A DNA stretch of 59,485 bases from Emticicia sp043780375 (GTDB taxonomy: Bacteria > Bacteroidota > Bacteroidia > Cytophagales > Spirosomataceae): contig NZ_JAYWCU010000226.1 in assembly GCF_043780375.1 (NCBI RefSeq), positions 1 to 59,485 on the forward strand, read 5' to 3'. Shown piece after piece: positions 33,778 through 42,476 of the stretch (the first letter of the stretch is position 1; the number at the start of each line of letters is the position of its first letter). The notes beneath the pieces are model-generated. The model was not told the DNA's origin and did not search any database. It worked only from the letters and a program-made list of their open reading frames with translations. The position numbers were made by a program, and so were the translations under genes.

Positions 33778-35061
33778 CTATATCAAAAACTCAAATAGTT
33801 GGGGTTTATCATTGACATATTCAAATTGCACATTATATGCCTTCATACGTTCGAGAAGTGGTTGAAAATCAGACTTTTGTTTTAGTTCAATACCCACCAA
33901 AGCTGGGCCTCGCTCACGTGCAGTTTTCTTAGAATATTCAAAATATACAATATTATCAGTCGGACTTAAAACATCATTTAAAAACTCTTTGAAAGCTCCC
34001 GCACGCTGTGGAAAACGAACAATAAAATAATGTTTCAGACCTTCGTAAAGCAATGAGCGTTCTTTTATTTCTTCGGTGCGTGTGATGTCATTATTGCCTC
34101 CACCGATGATACAGACTACATTTTTGCCTTTTATTTCATCTTTTATAAAGTCTAAAGCTGCGACCGACAATGCTCCTGCGGGTTCGGCAACAATGGCTTC
34201 TTCGTTATAAAGTTGCAAAATAGTTGAACAAACCTTTCCTTCGGGAATTAATAGAATTTCGTGATTAAGATTCGCTTTACAAACTTGAAAGGTCAAATCT
34301 CCTGCACGTTTTACGGCAGCACCATCAACAAATTTATCAATTTCATCAAGCGTTACAACTTCTCCTTTTTCTAAGGCGGTTTTCATTGTGGGTGAGCCAA
34401 GTGGCTCTACGGCAACAAGTTTGGTTTTGGGTGAAAGTTGCTTAAAAACCGTCGATACCCCCGAAGCCAAACCTCCGCCACCGATAGCAAAAAGCAAATA
34501 ATCTATTTTAAAATTTGAATCTTTAAAAATTTCTAAACCCACAGTTCCCTGCCCTTCCATAACTTGCAAATCATCGAATGGGTGAACAAAAGTGGCATTT
34601 TGCTCTTCACAATACTTTTTAGCTGCCAAATACGCATCGTCATAAGTATCGCCCACGAGTTCGATTTGCACAAACTCTTTACCAAACATGCCTACTTGCT
34701 TGATTTTTTGGGCGGGAGTAGTCGTGGGCATAAAAATAGTGCCATTTACCTGCATTTTTCTGCAAGCATACGCCAAGCCTTGAGCGTGGTTACCCGCACT
34801 TGCACACACAACTCCTTTGTCAAGTTGGTCTTTAGGGAGCGTTGCCATCTTATTGTATGCTCCTCGAATTTTATAGGAACGAACTACCTGCAAATCTTCT
34901 CGTTTAAGATAGATATTCGCCTCATAACGCTCCGAAAGATTGAGATTATGCATGAGTGGCGTGTGTGTTGCCACCCCCTCAAGGCGTTCGGCTGCGAGAT
35001 AGATATTGTCTAAATCAGGAAAAACTATTTCTGATTTTGGTTTAGTGTTTGTTGATGCCAT
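33778..35061 (-). CDS. ilvA: Threonine ammonia-lyase (threonine dehydratase)
   Basis: PLP enzyme converting threonine to 2-oxobutyrate, the entry to isoleucine synthesis. The PLP lysine is in RSYKIRGAYNK (K64), the phosphate-binding loop is AIGGGGLASG, and a single ACT-like regulatory domain occupies the last 90 residues (YFIVRFPQRAGAFKEFLNDVL onward). 427 aa matches the short IlvA form with one regulatory domain, which may respond to isoleucine. It has its own promoter box and is separate from the ilv operon about 3 kb away. Confidence 0.94.
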   Translation of the reverse strand: MASTNTKPKSEIVFPDLDNIYLAAERLEGVATHTPLMHNLNLSERYEANIYLKREDLQVVRSYKIRGAYNKMATLPKDQLDKGVVCASAGNHAQGLAYACRKMQVNGTIFMPTTTPAQKIKQVGMFGKEFVQIELVGDTYDDAYLAAKKYCEEQNATFVHPFDDLQVMEGQGTVGLEIFKDSNFKIDYLLFAIGGGGLASGVSTVFKQLSPKTKLVAVEPLGSPTMKTALEKGEVVTLDEIDKFVDGAAVKRAGDLTFQVCKANLNHEILLIPEGKVCSTILQLYNEEAIVAEPAGALSVAALDFIKDEIKGKNVVCIIGGGNNDITRTEEIKERSLLYEGLKHYFIVRFPQRAGAFKEFLNDVLSPTDNIVYFEYSKKTARERGPALVGIELKQKSDFQPLLERMKAYNVQFEYVNDKPQLFEFLI

Positions 35062-35087
35062 GTGATGAGTGTTGTTTTAAACACCCT

Positions 35088-35095
35088 CAAAGATA
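35088..35095 (-). promoter_or_regulatory. -7 box TATCTTTG for ilvA
   Basis: Exact TAnnTTTG match on the minus strand 26 bases before the ATG; the leader is too short to hold an attenuator. Confidence 0.5.
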
Positions 35096-35297
35096 CAAGG
35101 TTTTCTGCCTGAGATTAAAAATTAGATATTTTTTTGCTGATTTTTGCTATAAAATAAATGTTTTTTGAGGGAAGAATATTTTTCGATTTTTCAAATATTC
35201 AAAAATCAAGTGGGCAATGCCATAAAATAAATATTTAGATAAAATGTTGATAGTCAAGTCGCTAAGGTTTATATTTATTTTGTCAAATGCCTAAAAG

Positions 35298-36116
35298 ATG
35301 TTTTATCAAAAATTTCAAGCCGCACAATTATTGCAACCATTTGTTGAGTGTTATTTCGTTTGGGAAAATAACACGGCAATTGAACAACCAATCGTTGTGG
35401 AATCTCCACCCAATGGATATGCTTCTATGGTTTTCAATTATGGCGAATCCTACCAAGTTTTTAACGAAAAATATGAAGGAATTGCTACACCTAAAAATTT
35501 CATCTCAGGGCAATCTACTAAGAGTTATCAACTACAAATAAAGGGTAAAATTGGAATGGTTGGCATCGTTTTTCGACCTGCGGCAGTCAATACTTTATTT
35601 GGCTTACAGATGTATGAATTTAATAATGAACGAATGAATTTGAATGATGTTTTGGGTAAAGAAACTGACCAAATTCAAGATAGAATTGAGGAAGCGAAAA
35701 CTCACCAAGAACGTGTTTTTGTTTTAAATAATTATTTGACTATCAAGCTTTTAAAGTCAAAAAACACGCTTGATAGAACAGATTATGCTGCTAATTTGAT
35801 TGTTGCAAAAAGAGGCATTATCAATGTTACTGAATTGATGGACGACTTATATGTTTGTCGCCGACAATTTGAGCGGCAATTTCTTCAAAAAGTGGGTGTT
35901 AGTCCCAAATATTATGCCCGTATTCGTCGAATTGGATATTTGTGTTCGATAATGGCGACAAAACGTTGGCAAATAGCCGATTGGCACGACCTCATTTATC
36001 AATCGGGCTATTATGACCAATCTCATTTTATCAAAGAATTTACGGCTTTTACTGGTAAATCGCCTTCGCTTTATTTGAAAAACAATGTGGAGTTGTTGCA
36101 TTATTTAACTACCTAA
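35298..36116 (+). CDS. AraC family transcriptional regulator
   Basis: The N-terminal ligand-type domain (about 1-150) has the FQAAQLLQPFVECYFVWE and VVESPPNGYASMVFNYGE pattern typical of DUF6597-type sensors. Two helix-turn-helix motifs follow: NVTELMDDLYVCRRQFERQFLQKVGVSPKYY and the second around DLIYQSGYYDQSHFIKEFTAFTGKSP. 272 aa. It is divergent from ilvA and upstream of a lipoprotein, DinB and SnoaL gene run; which of these it controls is unknown. Confidence 0.9.
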   Translation: MFYQKFQAAQLLQPFVECYFVWENNTAIEQPIVVESPPNGYASMVFNYGESYQVFNEKYEGIATPKNFISGQSTKSYQLQIKGKIGMVGIVFRPAAVNTLFGLQMYEFNNERMNLNDVLGKETDQIQDRIEEAKTHQERVFVLNNYLTIKLLKSKNTLDRTDYAANLIVAKRGIINVTELMDDLYVCRRQFERQFLQKVGVSPKYYARIRRIGYLCSIMATKRWQIADWHDLIYQSGYYDQSHFIKEFTAFTGKSPSLYLKNNVELLHYLTT

Positions 36117-36156
36117 AAATGTCGCATTTTTACAATACCATGATTTAAAGGTTTGA

Positions 36157-36164
36157 TAGCTTTG
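36157..36164 (+). promoter_or_regulatory. -7 box TAGCTTTG for the lipocalin-like gene
   Basis: Exact TAnnTTTG match 25 bases before the ATG at 36189. Confidence 0.5.
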
Positions 36165-36188
36165 TATCGAAATCAAAACTTTATAATC

Positions 36189-36677
36189 ATGAAAACATCT
36201 TCAATTATTTTTAAAAATGTCGCTTTTTACTTGTTTTTAGTAAACCTGATAGCATTATTAGGGTGTAATAATCAATCAAAAGAGGCTTCACAAACTGCTG
36301 AAAAGAAAGCGTTTTCTCCAATAGAAGGTAATTGGGAACTGGTTTCGGATGAACAAGGAGGAAAAAAAATAACTACAAAAAAGCAATTTAAGGTTTTTAA
36401 TGAGGGACGTTTCAGCTTTATTATGTTCGATGCTACTGGTAATTTTAATGGAGCAGGAGCGGGTTCTTATGAAGTGAATGGCAATACCTACAAAGAAACG
36501 TTTAAGTATTATTCGGACACAAAATTCAATGGCTCGTCTGATTGGCAAGAGTGGAAAATGGAAGGAGATACGCTTGTATTTTATGGATTTAAAAAAGCAC
36601 TTATGGCAGATGGCAAAGATGTAACCAACGAATGGGGACACAATACATTTGTAGAAAAAAGGGTAAGAGCTAAATAA
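36189..36677 (+). CDS. Lipocalin-like lipoprotein
   Basis: The ATG at 36189 gives a lipoprotein signal ending ALLGC. The remaining 130 residues start with IEGNWELVSDEQGGKKI and show the G-x-W plus alternating strands of small lipocalin-like/DUF domains in Bacteroidota. Function and ligand are unknown. The bases before its ATG (TTTATAATC) are identical to those before the next gene. Confidence 0.7.
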   Translation: MKTSSIIFKNVAFYLFLVNLIALLGCNNQSKEASQTAEKKAFSPIEGNWELVSDEQGGKKITTKKQFKVFNEGRFSFIMFDATGNFNGAGAGSYEVNGNTYKETFKYYSDTKFNGSSDWQEWKMEGDTLVFYGFKKALMADGKDVTNEWGHNTFVEKRVRAK

Positions 36678-36719
36678 TGTAATATTTCATAAAAAACTGA
36701 TAATCAACTATTTATAATC

Positions 36720-37310
36720 ATGAAAAAACTAATAATTTTATTGTTTTTCACTATTTCGGCAAATGCCCAAGAAAAACTTTGGACGGAAGCCGACCGACAA
36801 TATACGCTTGATAACCTAAAAAGAACAAGAGATGATTTGGTGAAAGAAACTGAAAATCTAACACCCGAACAATGGAAATTTAAAGAATTGCCTGAGCGTT
36901 GGTCAATTGCCGAAGTTGTGGAGCATCTCGGAAACTGGGAGCTTTTATGGTCGAGAGAAATAGGGGTCAGTTCTCGAAATCCTGCAAGACCCGATTTGAT
37001 AGCCACAAGCAAGCCTGATAGTTATTATCATGACTTTATCATGGAAGATAAAGTCCACGACTCGCCTGATATTTCTCGACCATTTGGTTTTATTGAAGGT
37101 AAAAATAATATCATTCGTTTTGTGAAATTACGCAATGACAATATTACTTTTACTGAAAAAACGAATGCTGACATGAGAGCAGTTTTTGAATTTACGACTA
37201 CTGATTATCCCCGAAATATGCACCAAGTTTATATTTACCAATGGGGACACGTTGACCGACATCTTCGCCAAATTCGTAAGGTAAAAGCCCATGCAAATTA
37301 TCCAAAATAA
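36720..37310 (+). CDS. Secreted DinB-like four-helix protein
   Basis: The signal peptide MKKLIILLFFTISANAQ is followed by a DinB_2-type bundle: LTPEQWKFKELPERWSIAEVVEHLGNWE and GHVDRHLRQIRKV carry the three histidines that bind a divalent metal in the DinB/YfiT superfamily. 196 aa. Export is uncommon in the family but seen in Bacteroidota. Enzymatic role unknown. Confidence 0.82.
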   Translation: MKKLIILLFFTISANAQEKLWTEADRQYTLDNLKRTRDDLVKETENLTPEQWKFKELPERWSIAEVVEHLGNWELLWSREIGVSSRNPARPDLIATSKPDSYYHDFIMEDKVHDSPDISRPFGFIEGKNNIIRFVKLRNDNITFTEKTNADMRAVFEFTTTDYPRNMHQVYIYQWGHVDRHLRQIRKVKAHANYPK

Positions 37311-37351
37311 TTGATAAACCTCTGATTAATAAATACATTAATAAAAATACT

Positions 37352-37795
37352 ATGGAAACGTTAACACAAAAAGAAACAACAACCGACCTTACTCGCAAAG
37401 GTACTTGCATTGAATTTTTCTCGGCATATCAAGACCTTGACACCGATAGAATGGTGGGACTTTGCACACCCGATGCTACCGTTGATTTTCAACCTTTAGG
37501 CGATGGGGGAAAAGGAAAAGTTAGTGAACTCGGCAAGGGACTTTGGACTGCATTGATGGATTGCTTCCCCAACATTGATAATACCATTGATACAATGGAA
37601 ATTGAAGATGATGCAGTTATCTGCAAAGTGGTGATTTTTGGTACACAAGCCAAAGATTTTGCAGGAATCGTGAGCAAAGGGCTTCGTTTTGAAACAGAAC
37701 ATATTTTCATTTTTCGCTTTGATGAGGATGATAAAATCACTTCAATAAGTATCAACTGGAATCATGCGAGTTTTAGCCAACAATTAGGAGCATAA
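37352..37795 (+). CDS. SnoaL-like NTF2-fold protein
   Basis: A cytosolic 147-residue cone-shaped NTF2-like domain: EFFSAYQDLDTDRMVGLCTPDATVDFQPLG at the N-terminal half and the closing strands HIFIFRFDEDDKITSISINWNH. Members are small hydrolases, cyclases or isomerases, or ligand binders; none can be named here. It follows the DinB gene by 41 bases, probably the same transcript. Confidence 0.75.
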   Translation: METLTQKETTTDLTRKGTCIEFFSAYQDLDTDRMVGLCTPDATVDFQPLGDGGKGKVSELGKGLWTALMDCFPNIDNTIDTMEIEDDAVICKVVIFGTQAKDFAGIVSKGLRFETEHIFIFRFDEDDKITSISINWNHASFSQQLGA

Positions 37796-37810
37796 ATATC
37801 AGCCAAAATA

Positions 37811-37859
37811 AATAATTAAAAGGCCCACATATTTTTAAGAAGTGGGCTTTTTAATTATT
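37811..37859. terminator. Bidirectional terminator between SnoaL gene and ilvC
   Basis: AATTAAAAGGCCCAC and GTGGGCTTTTTAATT form the stem with one mismatch; A and T runs flank it on both sides. Confidence 0.8.
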
Positions 37860-37872
37860 CTATGAAACTAAC

Positions 37873-38916
37873 TTAGCTTCTTTCTGGTCGTAAACTACGC
37901 ACAGTTGCACCTGCACGCCACATCTCTGAATCGCGAAGTTCAGCTAATTCTACTTCCAATTTTTCACGGTAATCTGGTTGAGAGTTACGTTCGATAGATT
38001 GAGTTGCTTCTTTTTGTGATTTTACACTTTGGTACAATTTCTTGAAAACAGGCTTGGTTGCATCGTGGAAAGGTTTCCACCAGTCCAAAGCTCCACGTTG
38101 TGCTGTTGTCGAACAGTTGGCGTACATCCAATCCATTCCGTTTTCAGCAACTAATGGCATCAAAGATTGTGTCAATTCTTCCACAGTTTCGTTGAATGCT
38201 TCAGATGGAGAGTGACCATTTTCACGCAAAACTTCGTACTGAGCAGCAAAAATACCTTGAATTGCTCCCATCAAAGTGCCACGCTCACCAGTAAGGTCAG
38301 AAGTAACTTCACGGTAGAAATCAGTTTCAAACAAATAACCTGACCCAACACCGATACCCATTGCAATTGCTGTTTCACGAGCGTGTCCTGAAGCATCTTG
38401 GAAAACAGCAAAACTTGAGTTCAAGCCTTTTCCTTCTACAAATAAACGACGAAGTGACGTACCAGAACCTTTTGGAGCTACCAAAACTACATCAACATTT
38501 TTAGGTGGTTTGATGCCAGTCTTTTTGCTATAAGTAATACCAAAACCGTGTGAAAAATATAAAGTTTTACCTTTTTTAAGGTGTAGTTTTACTGTTGGCC
38601 AAAGAGCGATTTGAGCTGCATCTGACAATAAAAAGCATATAACTGTACCTTTTTTAAGAGCATCTTCAATGCCAAAAAGTGTTTTGCCAGGAACCCAACC
38701 ATCAGCAACGGCTTTGTCATAAGTTTTACCTGGGCGTTGTCCAACGATTACGTTGAAGCCATTGTCACGCATATTCATTGCTTGACCAGGGCCTTGTACA
38801 CCGTAGCCAATTACAGCGATGGTTTGTTTCTTCAAAAACTCTCTTGATTTTTCGAGTGGGTACTCTTCGCGGGTTACAACTTCTTCTTCAACACCGCCGA
38901 AATTTAATTTTGCCAT
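37873..38916 (-). CDS. ilvC: Ketol-acid reductoisomerase
   Basis: Isomerises and reduces acetolactate in valine and isoleucine synthesis using NADPH. The Rossmann motif is IAVIGYGVQGPGQAMNMRDNGFNV, with FSHGFGITY and VAPKGSGTSLRRL at the active site, and SDLTGERGTLMG as the metal-binding acidic region (class I-like, but with the Bacteroidota insertion). 347 aa. It is the last gene of the ilv operon. Confidence 0.95.
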   Translation of the reverse strand: MAKLNFGGVEEEVVTREEYPLEKSREFLKKQTIAVIGYGVQGPGQAMNMRDNGFNVIVGQRPGKTYDKAVADGWVPGKTLFGIEDALKKGTVICFLLSDAAQIALWPTVKLHLKKGKTLYFSHGFGITYSKKTGIKPPKNVDVVLVAPKGSGTSLRRLFVEGKGLNSSFAVFQDASGHARETAIAMGIGVGSGYLFETDFYREVTSDLTGERGTLMGAIQGIFAAQYEVLRENGHSPSEAFNETVEELTQSLMPLVAENGMDWMYANCSTTAQRGALDWWKPFHDATKPVFKKLYQSVKSQKEATQSIERNSQPDYREKLEVELAELRDSEMWRAGATVRSLRPERS

Positions 38917-38971
38917 TTTTATTGATTTGTTTTTGGTTTAAGCAATAATATACCTGTTTTTTTAAGGAAAT

Positions 38972-39511
38972 TTACAAATAATACTCCCATTCGGTAATTT
39001 CTTCTGGAAGATATTCAATTAAGCCTTGTGGCGTTTTTCCTACTGCCACTCGTCCTGATCGTACGAATTCAATAATTTTGTGAGGTTTTATGTATTTAAA
39101 AAATTCAAAAATTTCAGTTTCAGTACCTGTTTTTTCAATAACTACGTAGTCGAGTCCCCAATAAACTACCCATGCTTTATAGACCTTGTTAATTGTTTCG
39201 ACATCGACAGATTTTCCATTCAAAGGTGTTGAAACCTTGAATAGTGCAATTTCGTTATAAACAATGTCTTCGTTGAGATAGCCAAAAACGGCTAAAACTT
39301 CAATGATTTTTCGAATCTGGCGTACGAGTTTTTCTACTTCTTCACGTTTTTCGTGTTTGATAACGATTGTGAAACGAGAAATACCTTTACGCTCAGTTTC
39401 CGAAACCGTCAATGATTCAATATTGATTCTTCGACGGGTAAATATAATTGTGATTTTGTTGAGTAATCCGATGGTATTTTCGGTAAATACGCAAATAGTA
39501 TATGTTGTCAT
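38972..39511 (-). CDS. ilvN: Acetolactate synthase small (regulatory) subunit
   Basis: An N-terminal ACT domain (TYTICVFTENTIGLLNKITIIFTRRRINIESLTV) binds valine, and a C-terminal ALS_ss_C-like domain follows. 179 aa. It would activate and confer feedback control on IlvB. The ATG is preceded, 8 bases upstream, by five 7-bp repeats that also form the end of the inserted four-helix-bundle gene. Confidence 0.92.
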   Translation of the reverse strand: MTTYTICVFTENTIGLLNKITIIFTRRRINIESLTVSETERKGISRFTIVIKHEKREEVEKLVRQIRKIIEVLAVFGYLNEDIVYNEIALFKVSTPLNGKSVDVETINKVYKAWVVYWGLDYVVIEKTGTETEIFEFFKYIKPHKIIEFVRSGRVAVGKTPQGLIEYLPEEITEWEYYL

Positions 39512-39519
39512 TGAGTTTT

Positions 39520-39554
39520 TCGATGTTTGATGTTAGATGCTCGATATTCGATTT
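39520..39554 (-). repeat. Five tandem heptads (TCGATGT type), left flank of the inserted gene
   Basis: Five consecutive 7-bp units on the plus strand following TNGATNN (first unit TCGATGT). The array overlaps the 3' end of the four-helix-bundle gene and lies 8 bases before the ilvN ATG. Confidence 0.85.
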
Positions 39555-39901
39555 TCAAAGTACCTAATCAAACCATTTAACATTTGTTTACAAGTTGTTA
39601 TTTTCTCTAAAAGTTCATTCAGTACATTAAGTTGAAAATAACCTAAATCACTTGATAAATAAAGTTGCGTTTCTAATTCGTACAAAGACCCCCTTGCTAT
39701 GAAAAAGAATTGTAATGAATCTTTAATATGATTTCTTCCATGCCCCTCAGCAATATTTGAAGGAATAGATACTGAACAACGACGCATTTGATTTGAAAGT
39801 CCATACTGCTCTTCCTTTGGAAATTGCATAGTCGATTCGTAAGTCTGTGTAACTAATTGCCCACTTTGCTTCCAAACATCTAACTCAATATAAGATTTCA
39901 T
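39533..39901 (-). CDS. Four-helix-bundle protein (23S rRNA IVP/Avd-like)
   Basis: The ATG at 39901 gives MKSYIELDVWKQSGQL, the standard start of the four-helix-bundle family first seen in 23S rRNA intervening sequences. NQMRRCSVSIPSNIAEGHGR is the family signature. 122 aa. Relatives act as accessory variability determinants of diversity-generating retroelements, but no reverse transcriptase is in the window and this copy sits between ilvB and ilvN. It is bounded by inverted heptad repeats, so it looks like an insertion. Function unknown. Confidence 0.88.
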   Translation of the reverse strand: MKSYIELDVWKQSGQLVTQTYESTMQFPKEEQYGLSNQMRRCSVSIPSNIAEGHGRNHIKDSLQFFFIARGSLYELETQLYLSSDLGYFQLNVLNELLEKITTCKQMLNGLIRYFENRISSI

Positions 39902-39939
39902 GTAATTTAGAGATTTTACAAAGTTCATCAATATTCCTA

Positions 39940-39967
39940 ACATCAAAAATCAAGCATCGAACATCGA
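39940..39967 (-). repeat. Four tandem heptads (ACATCGA type), right flank of the inserted gene
   Basis: Four consecutive 7-bp units on the plus strand ending in ACATCGA, the reverse complement of the left-flank unit. It lies 3 bases after the ilvB stop on the minus transcript. Confidence 0.85.
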
Positions 39968-39970
39968 AAT

Positions 39971-41731
39971 TTACTCCAATCTAATTTCACTCACACTTGT
40001 TCCCGCAGGAACCATTGGGAAAACGTTTTCTTCTTTTTCTACAATAACTTCTAAAAGATACGCTTTCTTTGAATCAAGCATTTTATCGAGCGAATCGCTC
40101 AGTGATTCTCTTTCCGAACAAGTATGACCGTCAATACCAAACCCTCTGGCAATTGTAATAAAATCAGGGTTTTGAAGTTCAACAAACGAATAGCGATTAT
40201 CATAAAATAATTGTTGCCATTGACGAACCATTCCTAAGAAATTATTATTCAAAATAATCATTTTCACTGCCAAACCACTTTGGGCAATTGTGCCGAGTTC
40301 TTGAATTGTCATTTGGAAACAGCCATCACCAATAATACCAACAACTTCACGGTCTGGAGCCCCAACTTTCGCCCCAAAAGAAGCAGGAATAGCAAAGCCC
40401 ATGGTACCAAGTCCGCCAGAAGCGATAAAAGAGTTTGGTTTCTTGAATTGATAATAGCGTGCTGTAACCATTTGATGCTGACCCACATCAACCACAATAC
40501 AGGCTTCTCCGTTTGTTTTGTCTGAAAGTAAAGCAACAACTTCTGCCATCTTTATCTTTCCTTCTTGGCTCAAGTCACGAAGGGTTACCTTATCGTATTC
40601 TTTTATATCCAATTTCCTGAATTCATTTTTCCAGCCTGTAAAATCCCCTTTCTTCACTAAAGGCATTAGCATTTTCAAGGCTTCTTTAGCATCTCCAATG
40701 ACAGGAGCTTCGGTTTTCTTGATTTTTTCAACTTCCGAAGGGTCTATTTCGATGTGAATAATACGTGCTTGTGGAGCAAACTTCGTAGAATCACCAGTTA
40801 CACGGTCATCAAAACGCATTCCTATGGCAATCAATATATCACATTGGTCGGTCATTACATTGGGGGCATACATTCCGTGCATACCCAACCAGCCCATGTA
40901 ATTGGGGTGATTATTTGGCATAGCCGAAAGCCCCAATAAAGTACTTGCACAAGGAATATCTGTTTTTTCAACAAAATCAAGTAATTCTTGCATGGCATCG
41001 GCAATCAAAACACCATGTCCAAATAAAATATATGGACGCTTTGCTTTGTTAATTAGTTCTGCCGCTTTTTCAATTTGCTCTTGTTTAGGAATAACACGAG
41101 GGTTATAACTGACCATTTTTTCTACTTTTTTGTAAGAAAAATCTTTGGTCATTTTTGCTGCTTGTGCATCACGAGTAAAATCAATAACCACGGGGCCTGG
41201 CTTACCCGATTTGGCAATAAAAAATGCCTTTGCCATGATTTCTGGTACTTCGTTCGGGTCGATAATTTGATAATTCCACTTACAAACCGGTGTTGTTACG
41301 CCAATCATGTCTGTTTCTTGGAAAGCATCCGTTCCGAGCAAATTTGATTTCACTTGACCTACAATACAGACCAAAGGTGTGCAATCAATGATTGCATCGG
41401 CAATGGGTGTAATGAGATTTGTTCCACCAGGCCCAGAAGTTACTAAGCAAACGCCTGTACGTCCACTTGCACGAGCATAGCCTTGAGCGGCGTGTCCAGC
41501 ACCTTGTTCATGACGAACCAAAATGTGGTTAATTCTATCAATATAATCATATAGAGCATCGTAAGTTGGCATAATTGCCCCTCCAGGATACCCAAAAATG
41601 GTTTCAACGTTTTCGGCCAATAAACATTCCATCATTGCCTGAGCTCCCGAAAGAAAAGTTTTTCCTTCATTGCCTTCAGCAACTGCTGCAAAGGTTTCCT
41701 GTTTTATTTCTATTTCTAATAAATTTCCCAT
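39971..41731 (-). CDS. ilvB: Acetolactate synthase large (catalytic) subunit
   Basis: ThDP- and FAD-dependent enzyme forming acetolactate or acetohydroxybutyrate. The ATG at 41731 gives MGNLLEIEIK and starts one base after the nucleotidyltransferase stop; a longer frame would overlap it. Visible are the catalytic glutamate region (IFGYPGGAIMPTYDALYD and the following HEQGAGHAAQGYA) and the ThDP-binding GDGCFQMTIQELGTIAQSGLAVKMIILNN segment. 586 aa. Confidence 0.95.
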   Translation of the reverse strand: MGNLLEIEIKQETFAAVAEGNEGKTFLSGAQAMMECLLAENVETIFGYPGGAIMPTYDALYDYIDRINHILVRHEQGAGHAAQGYARASGRTGVCLVTSGPGGTNLITPIADAIIDCTPLVCIVGQVKSNLLGTDAFQETDMIGVTTPVCKWNYQIIDPNEVPEIMAKAFFIAKSGKPGPVVIDFTRDAQAAKMTKDFSYKKVEKMVSYNPRVIPKQEQIEKAAELINKAKRPYILFGHGVLIADAMQELLDFVEKTDIPCASTLLGLSAMPNNHPNYMGWLGMHGMYAPNVMTDQCDILIAIGMRFDDRVTGDSTKFAPQARIIHIEIDPSEVEKIKKTEAPVIGDAKEALKMLMPLVKKGDFTGWKNEFRKLDIKEYDKVTLRDLSQEGKIKMAEVVALLSDKTNGEACIVVDVGQHQMVTARYYQFKKPNSFIASGGLGTMGFAIPASFGAKVGAPDREVVGIIGDGCFQMTIQELGTIAQSGLAVKMIILNNNFLGMVRQWQQLFYDNRYSFVELQNPDFITIARGFGIDGHTCSERESLSDSLDKMLDSKKAYLLEVIVEKEENVFPMVPAGTSVSEIRLE

Positions 41732-41732
41732 G

Positions 41733-42206
41733 TTAATTTTTGGGTGATAAATTTTCAATATCGTTTATATCTCTTGCTCGCCCTGAGGCTTGCTTGGTTG
41801 TAATTAAATCTTTTAAATGAATGAGTTTTACTGATAATGTTGTATCGTCATCTATTTGATAATCAAGTGCATGTGCATAAGTATCTTGAAATTGTAGTCC
41901 TTTAATGGTCGTAATAATATCAATGGCTACTGGCGGTCTGCCAAAAGTAAAAACATCAAGCGATGGGTTATCAAGAAAATTAGAGACAGTCATATCAAAA
42001 ACGGGCATTCCGAATATATAAAATGCTTTTTTGAGTGCATCATAATTTTCTTTTGTTTTATCTACCCAAATATCCATATCACCTGTTGTTCGGGAGTATC
42101 CATGTAAAATAACAGAATAACCACCTACCAATATATACCTAACTTTTGCTTGATTGAGAGCATCAATAAATTCTTGAAAATCAACATTAAAAATATTAGT
42201 TTTCAT
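41733..42206 (-). CDS. Nucleotidyltransferase-fold protein (DUF6036/MNT-like)
   Basis: A minimal nucleotidyltransferase: GGYSVILHGYSRTTGDMDIWVD (28-49) carries the GG and the two metal-binding aspartates (43, 45), and VAIDIIT supplies a third acidic residue. 157 aa. Such proteins often form toxin-antitoxin-like pairs by AMP-ylating or NMP-modifying partners. It overlaps a 66-residue partner gene by 11 bases, so the two are probably translationally coupled. It lies inside the ilv operon with no link to amino acid synthesis. Confidence 0.82.
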   Translation of the reverse strand: MKTNIFNVDFQEFIDALNQAKVRYILVGGYSVILHGYSRTTGDMDIWVDKTKENYDALKKAFYIFGMPVFDMTVSNFLDNPSLDVFTFGRPPVAIDIITTIKGLQFQDTYAHALDYQIDDDTTLSVKLIHLKDLITTKQASGRARDINDIENLSPKN

Positions 42207-42396
42207 GTTTTCTCATATTAAAAGCTGTTTTATCTATTCTAATGGGGTTGTTTATGTCAAAATTATAAGCCACACTATTTAGATACATCGCTGCTTTTAA
42301 GCGTTCGTTCATTGATTGGCTTTGCCAGTATGTTCTATTATCTTCGGCTTCTTGGTGGTTTCCCATTCGGAATGCCGTACGGTCGAGGCGATACAT
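42196..42396 (-). CDS. Small partner protein of the nucleotidyltransferase
   Basis: This 66-residue protein contains the same motif twice: RLDRTAFRM at residues 3-11 and RIDKTAFNM near 53-61, each followed by a basic/polar tail (GNHQEAED and RKHEN). Between them is a helical segment, MNERLKAAMYLNSVAYNF. It overlaps the downstream nucleotidyltransferase gene by 11 bases. It could be an antitoxin-like partner or substrate; no database family is claimed. Confidence 0.65.
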   Translation of the reverse strand: MYRLDRTAFRMGNHQEAEDNRTYWQSQSMNERLKAAMYLNSVAYNFDINNPIRIDKTAFNMRKHEN

Positions 42397-42476
42397 GGTA
42401 TTACTTAATTTTATGTTTTTTATATTTATATCTTTTTTCAGTCTATCATTTAACTCTATAGTTTGTAATTGTTTTT

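Noticed and set aside
39533..39901. Diversity-generating retroelement, because the four-helix-bundle protein is Avd-like
   Set aside because: No reverse transcriptase, no variable/template repeat pair, and no A-rich mismatch pattern are present in the window.
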